Assembly (NCBI RefSeq): GCF_000829035.1
Contig: NZ_AP012541.1
Location: forward strand, 806,001 to 870,000
Origin: Lacticaseibacillus paracasei subsp. paracasei
Lineage (GTDB): Bacteria; Bacillota; Bacilli; Lactobacillales; Lactobacillaceae
Reading direction: 5' to 3'
Length of the DNA stretch: 64,000 nucleotides
This document shows positions 54,901 through 62,647 of the stretch, in pieces. The position numbers and the translations under genes were made by a program. The notes under the pieces were generated by a model. It made no database searches and was not told the origin of the DNA. It saw only the letters and a program-made list of their open reading frames with translations. Positions within the stretch are counted from its first letter, which is position 1; each line of letters begins with the position of its first letter.

Positions 54901-55160
54901 ACACAATAGCTAATCAGTACAATTATTTGAGACTCGCAGATATTAGACCCGGTTACAAACCTTTATTGACAAACAATATTGTTGCAAGCTGCTTGAGCTT
55001 TTCAGATCCCGGACAATCTACAGCTATGTATTCAAGCACGCCAAGCGGAGGAACGGTCGGCTGGTATAGCAACATTTCCAAAGCTTCTGGTAGTTATGGT
55101 GGCTCGGTGTCGTATCTAACTCAGGACGATTATCCGACGGGTGATTCATTTTTTGGCTAG
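51945..55160 (+). CDS. tail-associated protein (Tal/prophage tail) with collagen-like fibre
   Basis: A 1,071-aa protein. The N-terminal 370 residues are the phage tail (gp44-like) base-plate hub (ETNFILYQDEEGNGHQMVIE, YITRFTNDSGWEIGINEFPD). From about 445 it alternates collagen-like Gly-X-Y blocks with three similar ~70-aa modules (Y-F/A-H-x-A-Y-A-[ND]-S, then DSTNP-x-x-Y-x-W). A longer GXY run follows (GPQGPQGPQGPQGPQG), then a beta-rich tip. No lytic domain is evident. Likely the receptor-contacting fibre. ATG one base after the Dit stop. Confidence 0.85.
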   Translation: MEYYFADRKSNILGVGSTDGKGEWRIDNDIETQSVDNRPAVELSLDIKFTTDQEQAVNEMAKETNFILYQDEEGNGHQMVIESVEHDSLGHIHSIVASDAGNDLINETVGAFKADKPYTIAEYITRFTNDSGWEIGINEFPDNVRTLEWTSEESSLARIIAVAKDFDAVLSFGFEFVGTNLVKRVINIRHETAGDSLISFEMNKDINNIVTHRDTYDMETSIKAYGAVPESTDGSTNKDPINLIGYNWTDPTGQFVLDQYGFLHDTIAVQKYSRLLSNSNPNPTQSDWNRVKTFDSKSQAALLQAALADLKKYNHPNETYDIDLVNSPYVPLNQTVHIADENQQLFLSAKVLSIQRSRANHSVQLTLGEFAHETVSFDERLSELANQMSNISKTVQYYPWLRYADDDQGTNMSAFPSGKKYMAIVWSNKTSVPSDNPADYAGKWALIQGKDGADGVPGAKGADGRTSYFHTAWANDVSGQSGFTVSGGDGKKYMGTYSDFILADSTNPADYNWALFKGEDGDQGPKGDQGLPGAKGADGRTAYAHFAYANSQDGKTDFSTTDSNRKYIGFYSDFTSGDSTNPSDYSWSLIKGADGADGKDGVPGKAGADGKTPYFHIAYADSGDGTTNFSLDTPGSRKYIGSYTDFTQADSTNPDVYSWQLVQGPQGPKGDSGADGLPGKDGVGIKSTLIQYASNTSGTVAPTTGWTTTIPAASPGYYVWTKYTWTYTDGTTEAGYSVGKIGETGQTGQKGDTGPQGPQGPQGPQGPQGVQGVPGSKDVPYTYIQLGTPASPKKGDLWWHGTTLNDATALQYYDGSTWIDQSIQQAVLSIKKLQSIEVDSSTFNSPDINSPFSHVQIDGAKSSGNLELKDANLSILGNIEDNNGNPNGQYYKSLLSPNGMFNYITTPDQKGNISSVALQRGALQLQTLISDPSAATKKYIQSEFTSKDNVTFFYVNTTALRNIDIDYAYIYYTRRGNLVTVNFQIHTIANQYNYLRLADIRPGYKPLLTNNIVASCLSFSDPGQSTAMYSSTPSGGTVGWYSNISKASGSYGGSVSYLTQDDYPTGDSFFG

Positions 55161-55169
55161 GAGGCAATT

Positions 55170-55466
55170 ATGAAAATCAAAGTGTGGACGGATAGCAATA
55201 ATCGGCTGCTTAACTGGGCAAATGCTGATGAAAACAGACCAGTAGGGCCGACCGATGAAGGATTTGAGGTTATTGAAGTTGACGATGCTGTTGGCTTGTA
55301 TGAGAACCATGCAAGTATTGTTGATGGCAAGGTTGTTCCAGATGCTGGCTATGACCCAGATGCTGACATACCTAAACCTGAGGCGTCACCAGAACAGCAA
55401 ATGCTTGCTGCGCTTGCTCTTGACGTAGCGCAGATGAAGGCGGTGAAATCAAGTGACTTATTATGA
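55170..55466 (+). CDS. small baseplate/tail protein (98 aa)
   Basis: A 98-aa acidic protein (KVWTDSNNRLLNWANADENR) of the DUF2977-like type found behind tail fibre genes. AGGAGG start; it overlaps the next small gene. Confidence 0.6.
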   Translation: MKIKVWTDSNNRLLNWANADENRPVGPTDEGFEVIEVDDAVGLYENHASIVDGKVVPDAGYDPDADIPKPEASPEQQMLAALALDVAQMKAVKSSDLL

Positions 55467-55584
55467 TCAGTGTGTACTGTTTTACAGTTGGGGGATTGAT
55501 TTAACACCTTATGTACCGGTAATGATCACCCCAGATCAATACAAGCAAATTACAGGCAGTGACTATGTCGCCAGCAAAAGCTAG
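55453..55584 (+). CDS. XkdX-family small protein
   Basis: A 43-aa protein read from GTG 55453 (binding site GGCGGTG). ITPDQYKQITGSDYVASKS is the conserved XkdX end. Function unknown; it always sits between tail fibre and holin in Firmicute phages. Overlaps the previous gene by 14 nt. Confidence 0.7.
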   Translation: MTYYDQCVLFYSWGIDLTPYVPVMITPDQYKQITGSDYVASKS

Positions 55585-55614
55585 CGGCTATTTTTGTGGA
55601 AGGAAGTGATGACA

Positions 55615-56013
55615 ATGTTAAATAAAATCAGAGATCACCCGATGCACACAGTACTCGCCATTGGCATAGTTGCCATTGGCTTGTTTTTAATCATCAATGA
55701 CCATTATTTCATCTGGCCCCCACATTACACTGACTGGTTAAATGATGACATTGTGGGGTTTTTGTTTGTCATTGATGGACTCGTAATTGGGGGTTGGGTG
55801 CTATGGGAAACACAGTTAGCAGTAATCAATCGTCTGTTGCTTACGACTACCAGCTTTTTAATGTCGTTCTTGACAATACTGCAATTACTGACCTCAATCT
55901 CAACTGGAATCTACACAAGTTGGATCAGCAATGCGATCATAACAGCCTTCGTGCTGATTCTGGCACGAAGGAGTGACAGCCGTGACAGCAGCGATAACCA
56001 AAGCAATAGTTGA
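55615..56013 (+). CDS. membrane protein of the lysis module
   Basis: A 132-aa protein with four probable membrane helices (about residues 10-28, 45-64, 72-92, 97-118). ATG 55615 with AGGAAG at 8 nt; alternative starts at 55594 and 55609. Position suggests a holin-associated or antiholin role; unproven. Confidence 0.6.
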   Translation: MLNKIRDHPMHTVLAIGIVAIGLFLIINDHYFIWPPHYTDWLNDDIVGFLFVIDGLVIGGWVLWETQLAVINRLLLTTTSFLMSFLTILQLLTSISTGIYTSWISNAIITAFVLILARRSDSRDSSDNQSNS

Positions 56014-56191
56014 TTTTGCCCCGTATCTTGCCGGTATAGCATCGGCCGTTATTGCCTTCATGACCTACCGCGAGGGTAAACGGAAGAACAGGCATGATGA
56101 GCTTGAGGATATGAATGACAGATTACGCGCAGATAATGACCGTTTGAGACGTGAGAATGAGCGTCTCAGAAAGGAAAATAATCATGAATAA
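55982..56191 (+). CDS. small membrane-anchored coiled-coil protein
   Basis: A 69-aa protein with one N-terminal membrane helix (about 10-30) and a strongly charged coiled coil (RLRADNDRLRRENERLRKEN). GTG 55982 with AAGGAG at 8 nt; overlaps the preceding gene by 32 nt. The layout resembles a short hemolysin-XhlA type or spanin-like lysis accessory. Confidence 0.6.
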   Translation: MTAAITKAIVDFAPYLAGIASAVIAFMTYREGKRKNRHDELEDMNDRLRADNDRLRRENERLRKENNHE

Positions 56192-56630
56192 TTGGACAGA
56201 ACTTTTGGTATCACTTGCAGTAGCGGCAGTCCCAATCATTGGGGCTTGGATTTCAAAACAGTTGCTGGCTAACAAACAGGCACTCACCTTAGTAAAGGTA
56301 TTAGGCCCATTGGCAAACGCAGCGGTAACAGCAGCAGAACAGCTCGGTGTGACACAGGCGATTGATGGTGCGGTCAAGAAATCGACTGCCATTCAAGCTG
56401 TGAAAGACGGCTTAAAATCGCTTGGCTTCACCAGCACATACGAGCAGACAATTGCCAATGCAGTTGAACAATCTTATGCGAATTTGAAAGACAGCCTAGC
56501 AGAAACCTATCCACAAAAAACAGTTGATCAGGAAGCATCTAATCAAGACAAAGTAGCGGCCGCAGCTCAAGCTGCCGCAGACGCAGTTAAGGCTCAACTG
56601 GCACCGGCATCTGTTGCTCCACAGCAATAA
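56184..56630 (+). CDS. LLH-family holin
   Basis: A 148-aa protein with one N-terminal membrane segment (about 7-30, LLVSLAVAAVPIIGAWIS) and a long Ala/Gln-rich helical C-half (AVKKSTAIQAVKDGLKSLGF). Matches the phage LL-H holin family. Forms the lesion that triggers lysis with the endolysin directly downstream. Confidence 0.8.
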   Translation: MNNWTELLVSLAVAAVPIIGAWISKQLLANKQALTLVKVLGPLANAAVTAAEQLGVTQAIDGAVKKSTAIQAVKDGLKSLGFTSTYEQTIANAVEQSYANLKDSLAETYPQKTVDQEASNQDKVAAAAQAAADAVKAQLAPASVAPQQ

Positions 56631-56640
56631 GGAGGGCACC

Positions 56641-57939
56641 ATGAAATTTAAAACTAAACTAATTACCTTGGTAGTCGCCTTCTTGGCGGCTATTTCTTTT
56701 GCCCTGCCATCGCAGGTGAATGCGGCCAAGGGAGATCAAGGTGTCGACTGGAGCCGGTACCAAGGAGATAACGGTGTCTTTGGTTATTCCACTGACAAGT
56801 TCGGGATCTCTCAAATCGGTGGCTATAGCGGCTACGGCACGTACGAGCAAACCACGTATAAGACGCAGGTTGCATCGTTGATTGCGGCTGGTAAGCGGGC
56901 ACACACCTATATTTGGTGGCAGAATATCGACAACACCAATTTGGCCAAGCAGGTGCTAGATCATTTCTTGCCAGAGATTCAGACGCCAAAAGGGTCGATT
57001 GTTGCGCTTGATTACGAAGCTGGGTCGACCAACACGTCAACTTTGCTGTGGGCACTCGACTATATCCGCGATGCTGGTTACACACCAATGCTATACGGCT
57101 ATAAGAGTTTCTTGATGAGCCATATTGACTTGTCACAGATTGCTAGCCACTATCAGCTATGGCTTGCGGAATATCCAGACTACAACGTCACCACTGTTCC
57201 GAACTATGGCTACTTCCCGAGCTTTGATAATGTAGGCATCTTCCAGTTCACTTCAACTTATCGCGCTGGCGGCCTTGATGGCAACGTTGATCTAACCGGC
57301 ATCACTGATTCAGGCTACAACGGTAGCACGACAACTGACAGCGGTAAGACCTACGTCAACCCATCAACCAATACACCGGCAACCAACGCCGGTCAGCAAG
57401 CTAACAACACCACACTTAGCCAGATAAAAGCTGGCGATAGTGTTAAGGTAAACTTCGGCACAACCCGTTGGGCGAACGGTGTCTCAATGCCTAGCTGGGT
57501 TCAGGGCAAGACGTACACTGTGCAGCAAGTATCTGGATCTAACGTATTGCTTGGTGGCATCATGAGCTGGATCAACCGAAGCAATGTTGAGCTGCTGACA
57601 ACGACCAGCGTGCCATCAGTAAGCTATGGCTCTACCTACACGGTTCAGTCTGGTGACAGTTGGTGGTTAATTGCTTACAAGTACGGCATGAGCATGTATA
57701 CTTTGGCTTCTAACAACGGCATGACCATCAACGCTGTCATTCACCCAGGAGACGTTCTCCGAGTATCTGGCACAAGCTATTCGAGTGTATCAAGCCACAC
57801 GTACTACACAGTCCAATATGGTGATAGCTTCTGGAGTATTTCCAGAAAGTATGGCATCAGTATGTACACACTGGCCGCTAACAACGGGAAATCAATCTAC
57901 AGCCTGATTTACCCAGGCGAAAGCCTGTACATCAGGTAA
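56641..57939 (+). CDS. secreted endolysin: GH25 muramidase, SH3-like, two LysM
   Basis: A 432-aa lysin. Signal peptide (MKFKTKLITLVVAFLAAISF, cleavage after SQVNAA); GH25 domain (about 33-235) with QGVDWSRYQG and the catalytic ALDYEAG; SH3-type domain (about 265-325); LysM domains at about 340-385 and 388-432 (YTVQSGDSWWLIAYKYG; YYTVQYGDSFWSISRKYG). It hydrolyses N-acetylmuramic acid linkages of peptidoglycan. The signal peptide means Sec export, so the holin times activation rather than release, as for other lactobacillar phages. ATAAGGAGG start. Confidence 0.92.
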   Translation: MKFKTKLITLVVAFLAAISFALPSQVNAAKGDQGVDWSRYQGDNGVFGYSTDKFGISQIGGYSGYGTYEQTTYKTQVASLIAAGKRAHTYIWWQNIDNTNLAKQVLDHFLPEIQTPKGSIVALDYEAGSTNTSTLLWALDYIRDAGYTPMLYGYKSFLMSHIDLSQIASHYQLWLAEYPDYNVTTVPNYGYFPSFDNVGIFQFTSTYRAGGLDGNVDLTGITDSGYNGSTTTDSGKTYVNPSTNTPATNAGQQANNTTLSQIKAGDSVKVNFGTTRWANGVSMPSWVQGKTYTVQQVSGSNVLLGGIMSWINRSNVELLTTTSVPSVSYGSTYTVQSGDSWWLIAYKYGMSMYTLASNNGMTINAVIHPGDVLRVSGTSYSSVSSHTYYTVQYGDSFWSISRKYGISMYTLAANNGKSIYSLIYPGESLYIR

Positions 57940-57983
57940 TGGCTTGCCGCTGAAGTTAAAAAATATAAATAAGGTGAGTGCAT

Positions 57984-58208
57984 ATGGCCGAAAAAGTTGA
58001 TCAAGCACGAGTTATTGAGCAAAGTTATGTGAGACGTGATTTAATGAGAGCCGTTTCAGAGTTGCTGGATTCCGCTTCAGACAAGCATTCAACTGATGAA
58101 CTTATAGATGCTGTTGCCTCCGTTCAGTCTGTGACAATGGCCTTGGAGCATAAATCAGCCGTTTGCGGTCCTCCTGGTCTACGTGGCTGGGACGGAGAAG
58201 AATACTGA
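57984..58208 (+). CDS. unknown small gene after the endolysin
   Basis: A 74-aa acidic helical protein (HSTDELIDAVASVQSVTMAL) whose end carries the odd GPPGLRGWDG, like two collagen triplets. AAGGTGAG precedes ATG 57984. Last phage gene before attR, often the site of lysogenic conversion cargo; unknown. Confidence 0.55.
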   Translation: MAEKVDQARVIEQSYVRRDLMRAVSELLDSASDKHSTDELIDAVASVQSVTMALEHKSAVCGPPGLRGWDGEEY

Positions 58209-58219
58209 TATATCAGGTA

Positions 58220-58262
58220 ACAAAAAAGTCCTCTGCTCGCTAACGCGGGTGGAGGGCTTTTT
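58220..58262 (+). terminator. terminator of the late operon
   Basis: AAAAGTCCTC ... GGAGGGCTTTTT stem with inner pairing CTCGC/GCGGG and a T-run, directly after the last phage gene. Confidence 0.8.
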
Positions 58263-58349
58263 GTTGCTTTGAAGCACGGGCATAATGCTGTAAAATAAGA
58301 TACGTAAGCAACTAAATATTTTAGTCAGCCTGTAATACCTTGTCGTTCT

Positions 58350-58378
58350 GCCTCCTTTGCTCAGGGAGGCTTATTTTT
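58350..58378 (+). terminator. second terminator near attR
   Basis: GCCTCC / GGAGGC with a 9-nt loop, then TTATTTTT. Confidence 0.7.
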
Positions 58379-58402
58379 GTGCACAAAATATGCACAAAAT
58401 GT
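58379..58402. promoter_or_regulatory. candidate integrase arm-type sites (right)
   Basis: Two tandem copies GTGCACAAAAT (58379-58389) and TGCACAAAATGT (58391-58402), the same motif as the inverted pair at 16758-16774 near attL. 36 bp from attR. Confidence 0.5.
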
Positions 58403-58437
58403 GGTTTTCCACTATTGTATATACGTTTGTTTTCGCA

Positions 58438-58450
58438 CTTACTCTCCGTT
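58438..58450 (+). repeat. attR core
   Basis: CTTACTCTCCGTT, exact 13-bp copy of the attL core. No tRNA body is attached; the chromosome continues at 58451. Confidence 0.9.
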
Positions 58451-58481
58451 GTCTTGCATTCGGATGTAGCTACATAAGAAG

Positions 58482-58520
58482 CCTCAAAACGCTGTTAATT
58501 CGGTGTTTTGAGGTTTTTTT
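58482..58520 (+). terminator. native terminator of the rrn/tRNA-Ser operon
   Basis: CCTCAAAAC (58482-58490) / GTTTTGAGG (58505-58513) followed by seven T's. It lies 32 bp beyond attR, so before integration it stood just after tRNA-Ser and ended the operon. Confidence 0.8.
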
Positions 58521-58648
58521 GAACATCAAATAAAATTTGACTGTGCCTGATATGATTAGTAGCATGAGTGGGGATTTAAAGGATGGTTAAGACATCTGAC
58601 CATCACAAAATCGTTAACCGACTTTAGTGACTATTTTTTACGAAAAGC

Positions 58649-58677
58649 TTGTAATTTTTAATAGCTTCCGCTAGTAT
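58649..58677 (+). promoter_or_regulatory. promoter of tRNA-Val
   Basis: TTGTAA (58649-58654), 17 bp, TAGTAT (58672-58677), 26 bp before the tRNA. Confidence 0.5.
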
Positions 58678-58702
58678 AAATAGAGCAATAGACACCACAC
58701 AT

Positions 58703-58775
58703 GGAGGATTAGCTCAGTTGGGAGAGCGTCTGCCTTACAAGCAGAGGGTCACAGGTTCGAGCCCTGTATCCTCCA
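58703..58775 (+). tRNA. tRNA-Val (TAC)
   Basis: 73 nt: acceptor GGAGGAT/ATCCTCC, D-arm AGCTCAGTTGGGAGAGC, anticodon loop CTTACAA (TAC), T-arm AGGTTCGAGCCCT, discriminator A, CCA not encoded. Confidence 0.96.
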
Positions 58776-58779
58776 TAAT

Positions 58780-58813
58780 GAAAACACCTACCACTGCGGC
58801 AGGTGTTTTTCTT
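58780..58813 (+). terminator. terminator of tRNA-Val
   Basis: AAAACACCT / AGGTGTTTTT stem with loop ACCACTGCGGC and T-rich tail. Confidence 0.85.
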
Positions 58814-58896
58814 TTACCTTTTTGAAGTTGGACGGGGCGTCCAACGCATGAGATTTGACTTAGTTTAAATAGCTATTAGAGGGGGCTGATTCTGAC

Positions 58897-58925
58897 AATA
58901 AAAACGCCACTACTGATTGTGGTGA
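58897..58925 (-). terminator. terminator of the leftward membrane protein gene
   Basis: CGCCAC / GTGGTG stem; on the minus strand GTTTTTATT follows, just after the stop codon at 58933. Confidence 0.65.
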
Positions 58926-58932
58926 CGGTTGA

Positions 58933-59580
58933 TTAGCCGTGCATGCGCGCTAGATAGAGTAACAGCGTCGCAATGACTGGGCTAAATTGGTAAAGGTAGC
59001 TGGGTACTTTAAATGGTCGACGGCTGTTGATGAGCGTGACAAGGATGATGATACCGCCGATAGCTATTAAGTTGAGTCGTTGTAACCAGTAACCGATAAC
59101 GACGGTGATTGCCAACAAGACCATATCTGTCCACTTGGGAAAATGGTTGGCCCATAACCCGATTAGTGCTGGCACATATAGTAATGCCAAGTCGAGCAAC
59201 ATATCCTGACTGAGAAAATGCAAACCCGCGTAAATAAGTAAGATTTGGAATAAAATTGCTTGGCCAAAAGCAATGGTACCAACCCATTGCTTGGTAACTT
59301 TTTGTGTGCGCAACAAAAATGTCAACAGGAGCTGAACAGCAACTAATGGTAACAAGATCCATTGATTGATGGCACCAATGATACCGGTAATAGCGGCAAT
59401 GATTAGAACTAATGGGTAACGTTTAACGACCATTGCAGCCGCTAAGCAAACGCCCATGAGTAAAAGCGCGATGATTTGAAAATGCCATGTAATTTGCAAA
59501 CTTAGCGCGATCAGAAACGGATAGGCGAGTATTTGTCCGATAAAGGCCGCTGCACCAGCACCTTGATTGATATTTTTCAA
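58933..59580 (-). CDS. unknown polytopic membrane protein
   Basis: A 215-aa very hydrophobic protein with about eight membrane helices. No substrate motif recognised. TTG start with AAAGGA 8 nt upstream. It is monocistronic and divergent from metK, sharing the 180-bp region that holds the SMK box. Confidence 0.65.
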   Translation of the reverse strand: MKNINQGAGAAAFIGQILAYPFLIALSLQITWHFQIIALLLMGVCLAAAMVVKRYPLVLIIAAITGIIGAINQWILLPLVAVQLLLTFLLRTQKVTKQWVGTIAFGQAILFQILLIYAGLHFLSQDMLLDLALLYVPALIGLWANHFPKWTDMVLLAITVVIGYWLQRLNLIAIGGIIILVTLINSRRPFKVPSYLYQFSPVIATLLLYLARMHG

Positions 59581-59663
59581 ATTGATTATCCTTTCTATGA
59601 TGCTTCCATTTTACAAAACCCTGAGACGGTAAACAAAGATTTTCGGAAATTTTACATCTTTTA

Positions 59664-59672
59664 TGTTATGCT
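59664..59672 (+). promoter_or_regulatory. extended -10 promoter of metK
   Basis: TG-T-TATGCT (59664-59672) about 20 bp before the SMK box; no good -35. Confidence 0.45.
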
Positions 59673-59687
59673 ACTAGAGTTGCAAAA

Positions 59688-59753
59688 CATTCCCGATGGG
59701 GTTCGTCAAAGCTATGACGAACATGCCTTGTAACCTAAAATAATAAGGGGGAA
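59688..59753 (+). promoter_or_regulatory. SMK-box (SAM-III) riboswitch
   Basis: The metK leader has the conserved parts in order: ATTCCCGAT (59689-59697), the P2 helix GTTCGTC (59701-59707) / GACGAAC (59716-59722), then ATGCCTTGTAACC (59723-59735) and the ribosome binding site AAGGGGGAA (59745-59753). In this class SAM binding makes the ATTCCC/CCTTG side pair with GGGGG and blocks translation. It is the standard control of metK in Lactobacillales. Confidence 0.88.
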
Positions 59754-59760
59754 ACAAAAC

Positions 59761-60945
59761 ATGCAGGAACGCCATTTATTTACGTCGGAGTCTGTTTCGG
59801 AGGGGCATCCGGATAAAATTGCTGATCAGATCAGTGATGCTATCTTGGATGCCATGCTTGAACAGGACCCCGATTCACGAGTTGCTTGCGAAACGACGGT
59901 GACAACCGGTTTGGTGCTGGTTGTCGGTGAGATATCAACAAAGGCTTACGTTGATATTCAATCAGTGGTTCGCGGGACGATTAAAAAGATCGGCTATACC
60001 AAGGAATCAGGTTTTGATCCTGATAGTGTCGGGGTGCTGGTCGCTTTGGATGAGCAGAGTCCAGATATCGCTCAAGGGGTTGACGAAAGTCTTGAAGCCC
60101 GTGAGTCTGATACTGATCCGCTTGACAAGATCGGTGCTGGCGATCAAGGCATGATGTTCGGTTTTGCCATTGACGAAACCGAAAACTATATGCCGTTACC
60201 GATTTCATTGGCCCACGCGTTAATGCGCAAAACTGATTCATTACGGCACAAGGGTGAAATTAGTTATCTGCGTCCAGATGCTAAGGCGCAGGTCACGGTG
60301 GAATATGATGATGATGACAATCCAATTCGGGTTGATTCCGTTGTTGTCTCCGTGCAACATGATCCGGATGTCACGCTTGAAGAAATTCGCCGCGATGTCG
60401 AGGCCAAGATTATTCGCACTGTGATTCCTGAAGCTTTAATGGATGATGACACGAAAATTTATGTCAATCCGACTGGCCGCTTTGTACTGGGCGGTCCGCA
60501 AGCCGATTCTGGTTTGACCGGACGCAAAATTATCGTTGACACATATGGCGGTTTTGCCCGACATGGTGGTGGTGCCTTTTCTGGTAAGGACGCGACGAAG
60601 GTTGATCGTTCGGCCAGTTATGCAGCACGTTATATTGCCAAAAATGTGGTAGCAGCGGGTTTGGCGAAACGGGTTGAAGTACAATTGGCATACGCAATCG
60701 GTGTTGCCAAACCGGTTTCCGTGTCGGTGAATACATTTGGCACAAGCGCAGTATCAGAAGATGTGATTGAACAGGCAATCCGTGAGAACTTTGACTTGCG
60801 GCCTGCTGGCATTATTAAAATGTTAGACCTGAAGCGGCCGATTTATGAACAGACGGCAGCATATGGTCATTTTGGACGTACAGATGTTGATCTTCCTTGG
60901 GAGCACTTGGATAAGGTGCAGGCTTTGCTCAAGTACCGAGATTAG
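59761..60945 (+). CDS. metK: S-adenosylmethionine synthase
   Basis: A 394-aa enzyme making SAM from methionine and ATP. Signature motifs are complete: [16 protein letters not shown], the hexapeptide GAGDQG, and the P-loop-like [23 protein letters not shown] 7 nt before ATG doubles as the riboswitch target. Confidence 0.96.
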   Translation: MQERHLFTSESVSEGHPDKIADQISDAILDAMLEQDPDSRVACETTVTTGLVLVVGEISTKAYVDIQSVVRGTIKKIGYTKESGFDPDSVGVLVALDEQSPDIAQGVDESLEARESDTDPLDKIGAGDQGMMFGFAIDETENYMPLPISLAHALMRKTDSLRHKGEISYLRPDAKAQVTVEYDDDDNPIRVDSVVVSVQHDPDVTLEEIRRDVEAKIIRTVIPEALMDDDTKIYVNPTGRFVLGGPQADSGLTGRKIIVDTYGGFARHGGGAFSGKDATKVDRSASYAARYIAKNVVAAGLAKRVEVQLAYAIGVAKPVSVSVNTFGTSAVSEDVIEQAIRENFDLRPAGIIKMLDLKRPIYEQTAAYGHFGRTDVDLPWEHLDKVQALLKYRD

Positions 60946-60949
60946 CGAG

Positions 60950-61000
60950 AAAAGAGGCGGCCTTAGTCGAGAATTATTCTCGGCTGGGTCGTTTTTTCGT
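60950..61000 (+). terminator. likely terminator after metK
   Basis: CGAGAATTATTCTCG palindrome nested in a GC-rich pair (GGCGGCC / GGGTCGT), followed by TTTTTT. Confidence 0.55.
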
Positions 61001-61058
61001 GCTTATGAGGGGCTTCTCAAGACTAACAACATCGCCTGGCAACTCAGAAGGGATATTT

Positions 61059-62552
61059 ATGAAGCAAAGGAAAACCAATGTCGCACTCGTAACGGCGGCA
61101 ATTTTTATTGGCACATTTATGACGGCGATTGAAGGCACGATTGTGTCAACGGCTATGCCAACCATTATCGGCAGTTTACATGGGGTTCATTTAATGAACT
61201 GGGTCTTTTCCATTTTTCTGTTGACTAATGCGATGGCGACGCCGATTTACGGCAAACTGAGTGACAAAATTGGTCGCAAACCAGTTTTTCTCATTGGACT
61301 AACGATATTTGTCATTGGTTCGTTGCTATCCGGTTTGTCACAATCCATGGAAATGCTAATTATTTTCCGCGCAATTCAAGGGATTGGTGCTGGGGCTATT
61401 ATGCCAGTGACATTTACGATTATCGCCGATATTTATCCATTCGAAAAACGAGCAAAAATGCTCGGTTTTAATGGCTCGATGTGGGGAATCGCTTCGGTAA
61501 TTGCGCCGTTATTGGGCGGTTTTATCGTTGATCAGTTAAGTTGGCACTGGATTTTCTTTATTAACGTACCGTTGGGTATTTTCACGTTTGGCCTTGTGTG
61601 GTTCTTTTTGCAGGAAGATCGGCGCAGTGTCCGGCAGCCGCTTGACATGCGCGGGACGGTTTGGCTGCTGGTGGCCTTGTTGGCGATGATGTATGGCTTT
61701 CAGACATTAGCTGAGCCCAACGGCATCTGGCAGTTAGTTGCCATGGCAATTGTGGCTACGCTGGGCTTCTGGCGTTTTTGGCAGGCAGAACGGCGTGCAG
61801 TCGATCCGATCATTGACTTGAAACTATTTGAAAATCGTACTTTTGTGATTCATAATTTGATCGCCGCTTTGATTTCGGGGTTCGTGATTGGATTTGAAGT
61901 CTACATGCCTATGTGGATTCAAGGAATTCGCGGCATGGATGCTTCCCTTGGCGGCTTTGCAGTGACCCCTAGTTCTTTGATGTGGGTCGTTGGCTCTTTT
62001 GTTGCTGGCAAGTTATTGGGCCGGTTCCAACCTAAGCCGATTCTGACAGGGGCCATGATTTGGCTGCTTGGCGGCAGTCTTGTGCTGGCATTAGTGCCGC
62101 AATCGACACCGTATTTTGTCTTTCTGCTAGTTGCCGGCGCCTTAGGATTCGGTTTTGGTTTGGTGATTACGATTACTACGGTAACAGCCCAGGCCGTTGT
62201 GGTGCCTGATCAGGTTGGCGTGGCAACGAGTTTCAATACCTTGTCTCGAACGTTGGGGCAAACACTGATGGTCTCGGTTTATGGGATTGTTTTGAATCTG
62301 CGTCTGACTCAAGGTATCGCGGCAGATAGCCGGCTGAATAGCAATATGCTCAACGAACTGATTAATCCACATACCGCCAAAAATTTACCCGCAGCAGTGT
62401 TGCCAACGCTTCGGCAAATTTTGTATGAAGGTCTGCACAACATTTACTTTTTCTCGATTATCATCGTGGCGTTGGCGATTCTAGCCAATCATTTTGAAGC
62501 AAAAAGGGTGCTGACAAAAGAAACAATTCAGGAGTCGAATGAAGAAAGCTGA
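61059..62552 (+). CDS. MFS multidrug exporter (DHA2 family)
   Basis: A 497-aa transporter with about 14 membrane helices. Motif A is clear (GKLSDKIGRKPVFLIG), and the N-terminal TAIEGTIVSTAMPTIIG is the DHA2/EmrB type pattern. Proton-driven export of drugs or toxic compounds at the cytoplasmic membrane. ATG 61059 with AGAAGGGA; an upstream frame from 60999 has no binding site. Convergent with the MerR gene. Confidence 0.85.
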   Translation: MKQRKTNVALVTAAIFIGTFMTAIEGTIVSTAMPTIIGSLHGVHLMNWVFSIFLLTNAMATPIYGKLSDKIGRKPVFLIGLTIFVIGSLLSGLSQSMEMLIIFRAIQGIGAGAIMPVTFTIIADIYPFEKRAKMLGFNGSMWGIASVIAPLLGGFIVDQLSWHWIFFINVPLGIFTFGLVWFFLQEDRRSVRQPLDMRGTVWLLVALLAMMYGFQTLAEPNGIWQLVAMAIVATLGFWRFWQAERRAVDPIIDLKLFENRTFVIHNLIAALISGFVIGFEVYMPMWIQGIRGMDASLGGFAVTPSSLMWVVGSFVAGKLLGRFQPKPILTGAMIWLLGGSLVLALVPQSTPYFVFLLVAGALGFGFGLVITITTVTAQAVVVPDQVGVATSFNTLSRTLGQTLMVSVYGIVLNLRLTQGIAADSRLNSNMLNELINPHTAKNLPAAVLPTLRQILYEGLHNIYFFSIIIVALAILANHFEAKRVLTKETIQESNEES

Positions 62553-62568
62553 ATCAACTGAAATATCA

Positions 62569-62609
62569 TACAAAAAACCGGATTCTATTTAAGAATCCGG
62601 TTTTTTGTA
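62569..62609. terminator. bidirectional terminator between convergent genes
   Basis: Perfect palindromic stem: TACAAAAAACCGGATTCT / GAATCCGGTTTTTTGTA with A- and T-runs on the two sides; serves the MFS gene and the leftward MerR gene. Confidence 0.92.
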
Positions 62610-62647
62610 CGCTGATATCGCTCTCGTTTGCCGATAAATAGCTGAAG

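Larger units (their letters stand above)
16646..58450. mobile_element. complete-looking temperate siphophage prophage (about 41.8 kb)
   Basis: Bounded by 13-bp direct repeats (CTTACTCTCCGTT) at 16646-16658 and 58438-58450, the left one being the 3' end of tRNA-Ser(GGA). The order is integrase, cargo, CI repressor, Cro, antirepressor, early genes, replication, late regulator, terminases, portal, protease, HK97-type capsid, tail, holin, endolysin and attR, a standard cos-type Lactobacillus siphophage. Capsid and tail frameshifts with Ig-like extensions tie it to the L. casei A2 lineage. All structural and lysis genes look intact; lesions are seen only in the replication initiator (frameshift) and one small XRE gene (amber), so inducibility is uncertain. 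Confidence 0.95.

Noticed and set aside
60845..61132. 95-codon frame bridging metK and the MFS gene
   Set aside because: Overlaps the terminator region and both genes, no binding site.
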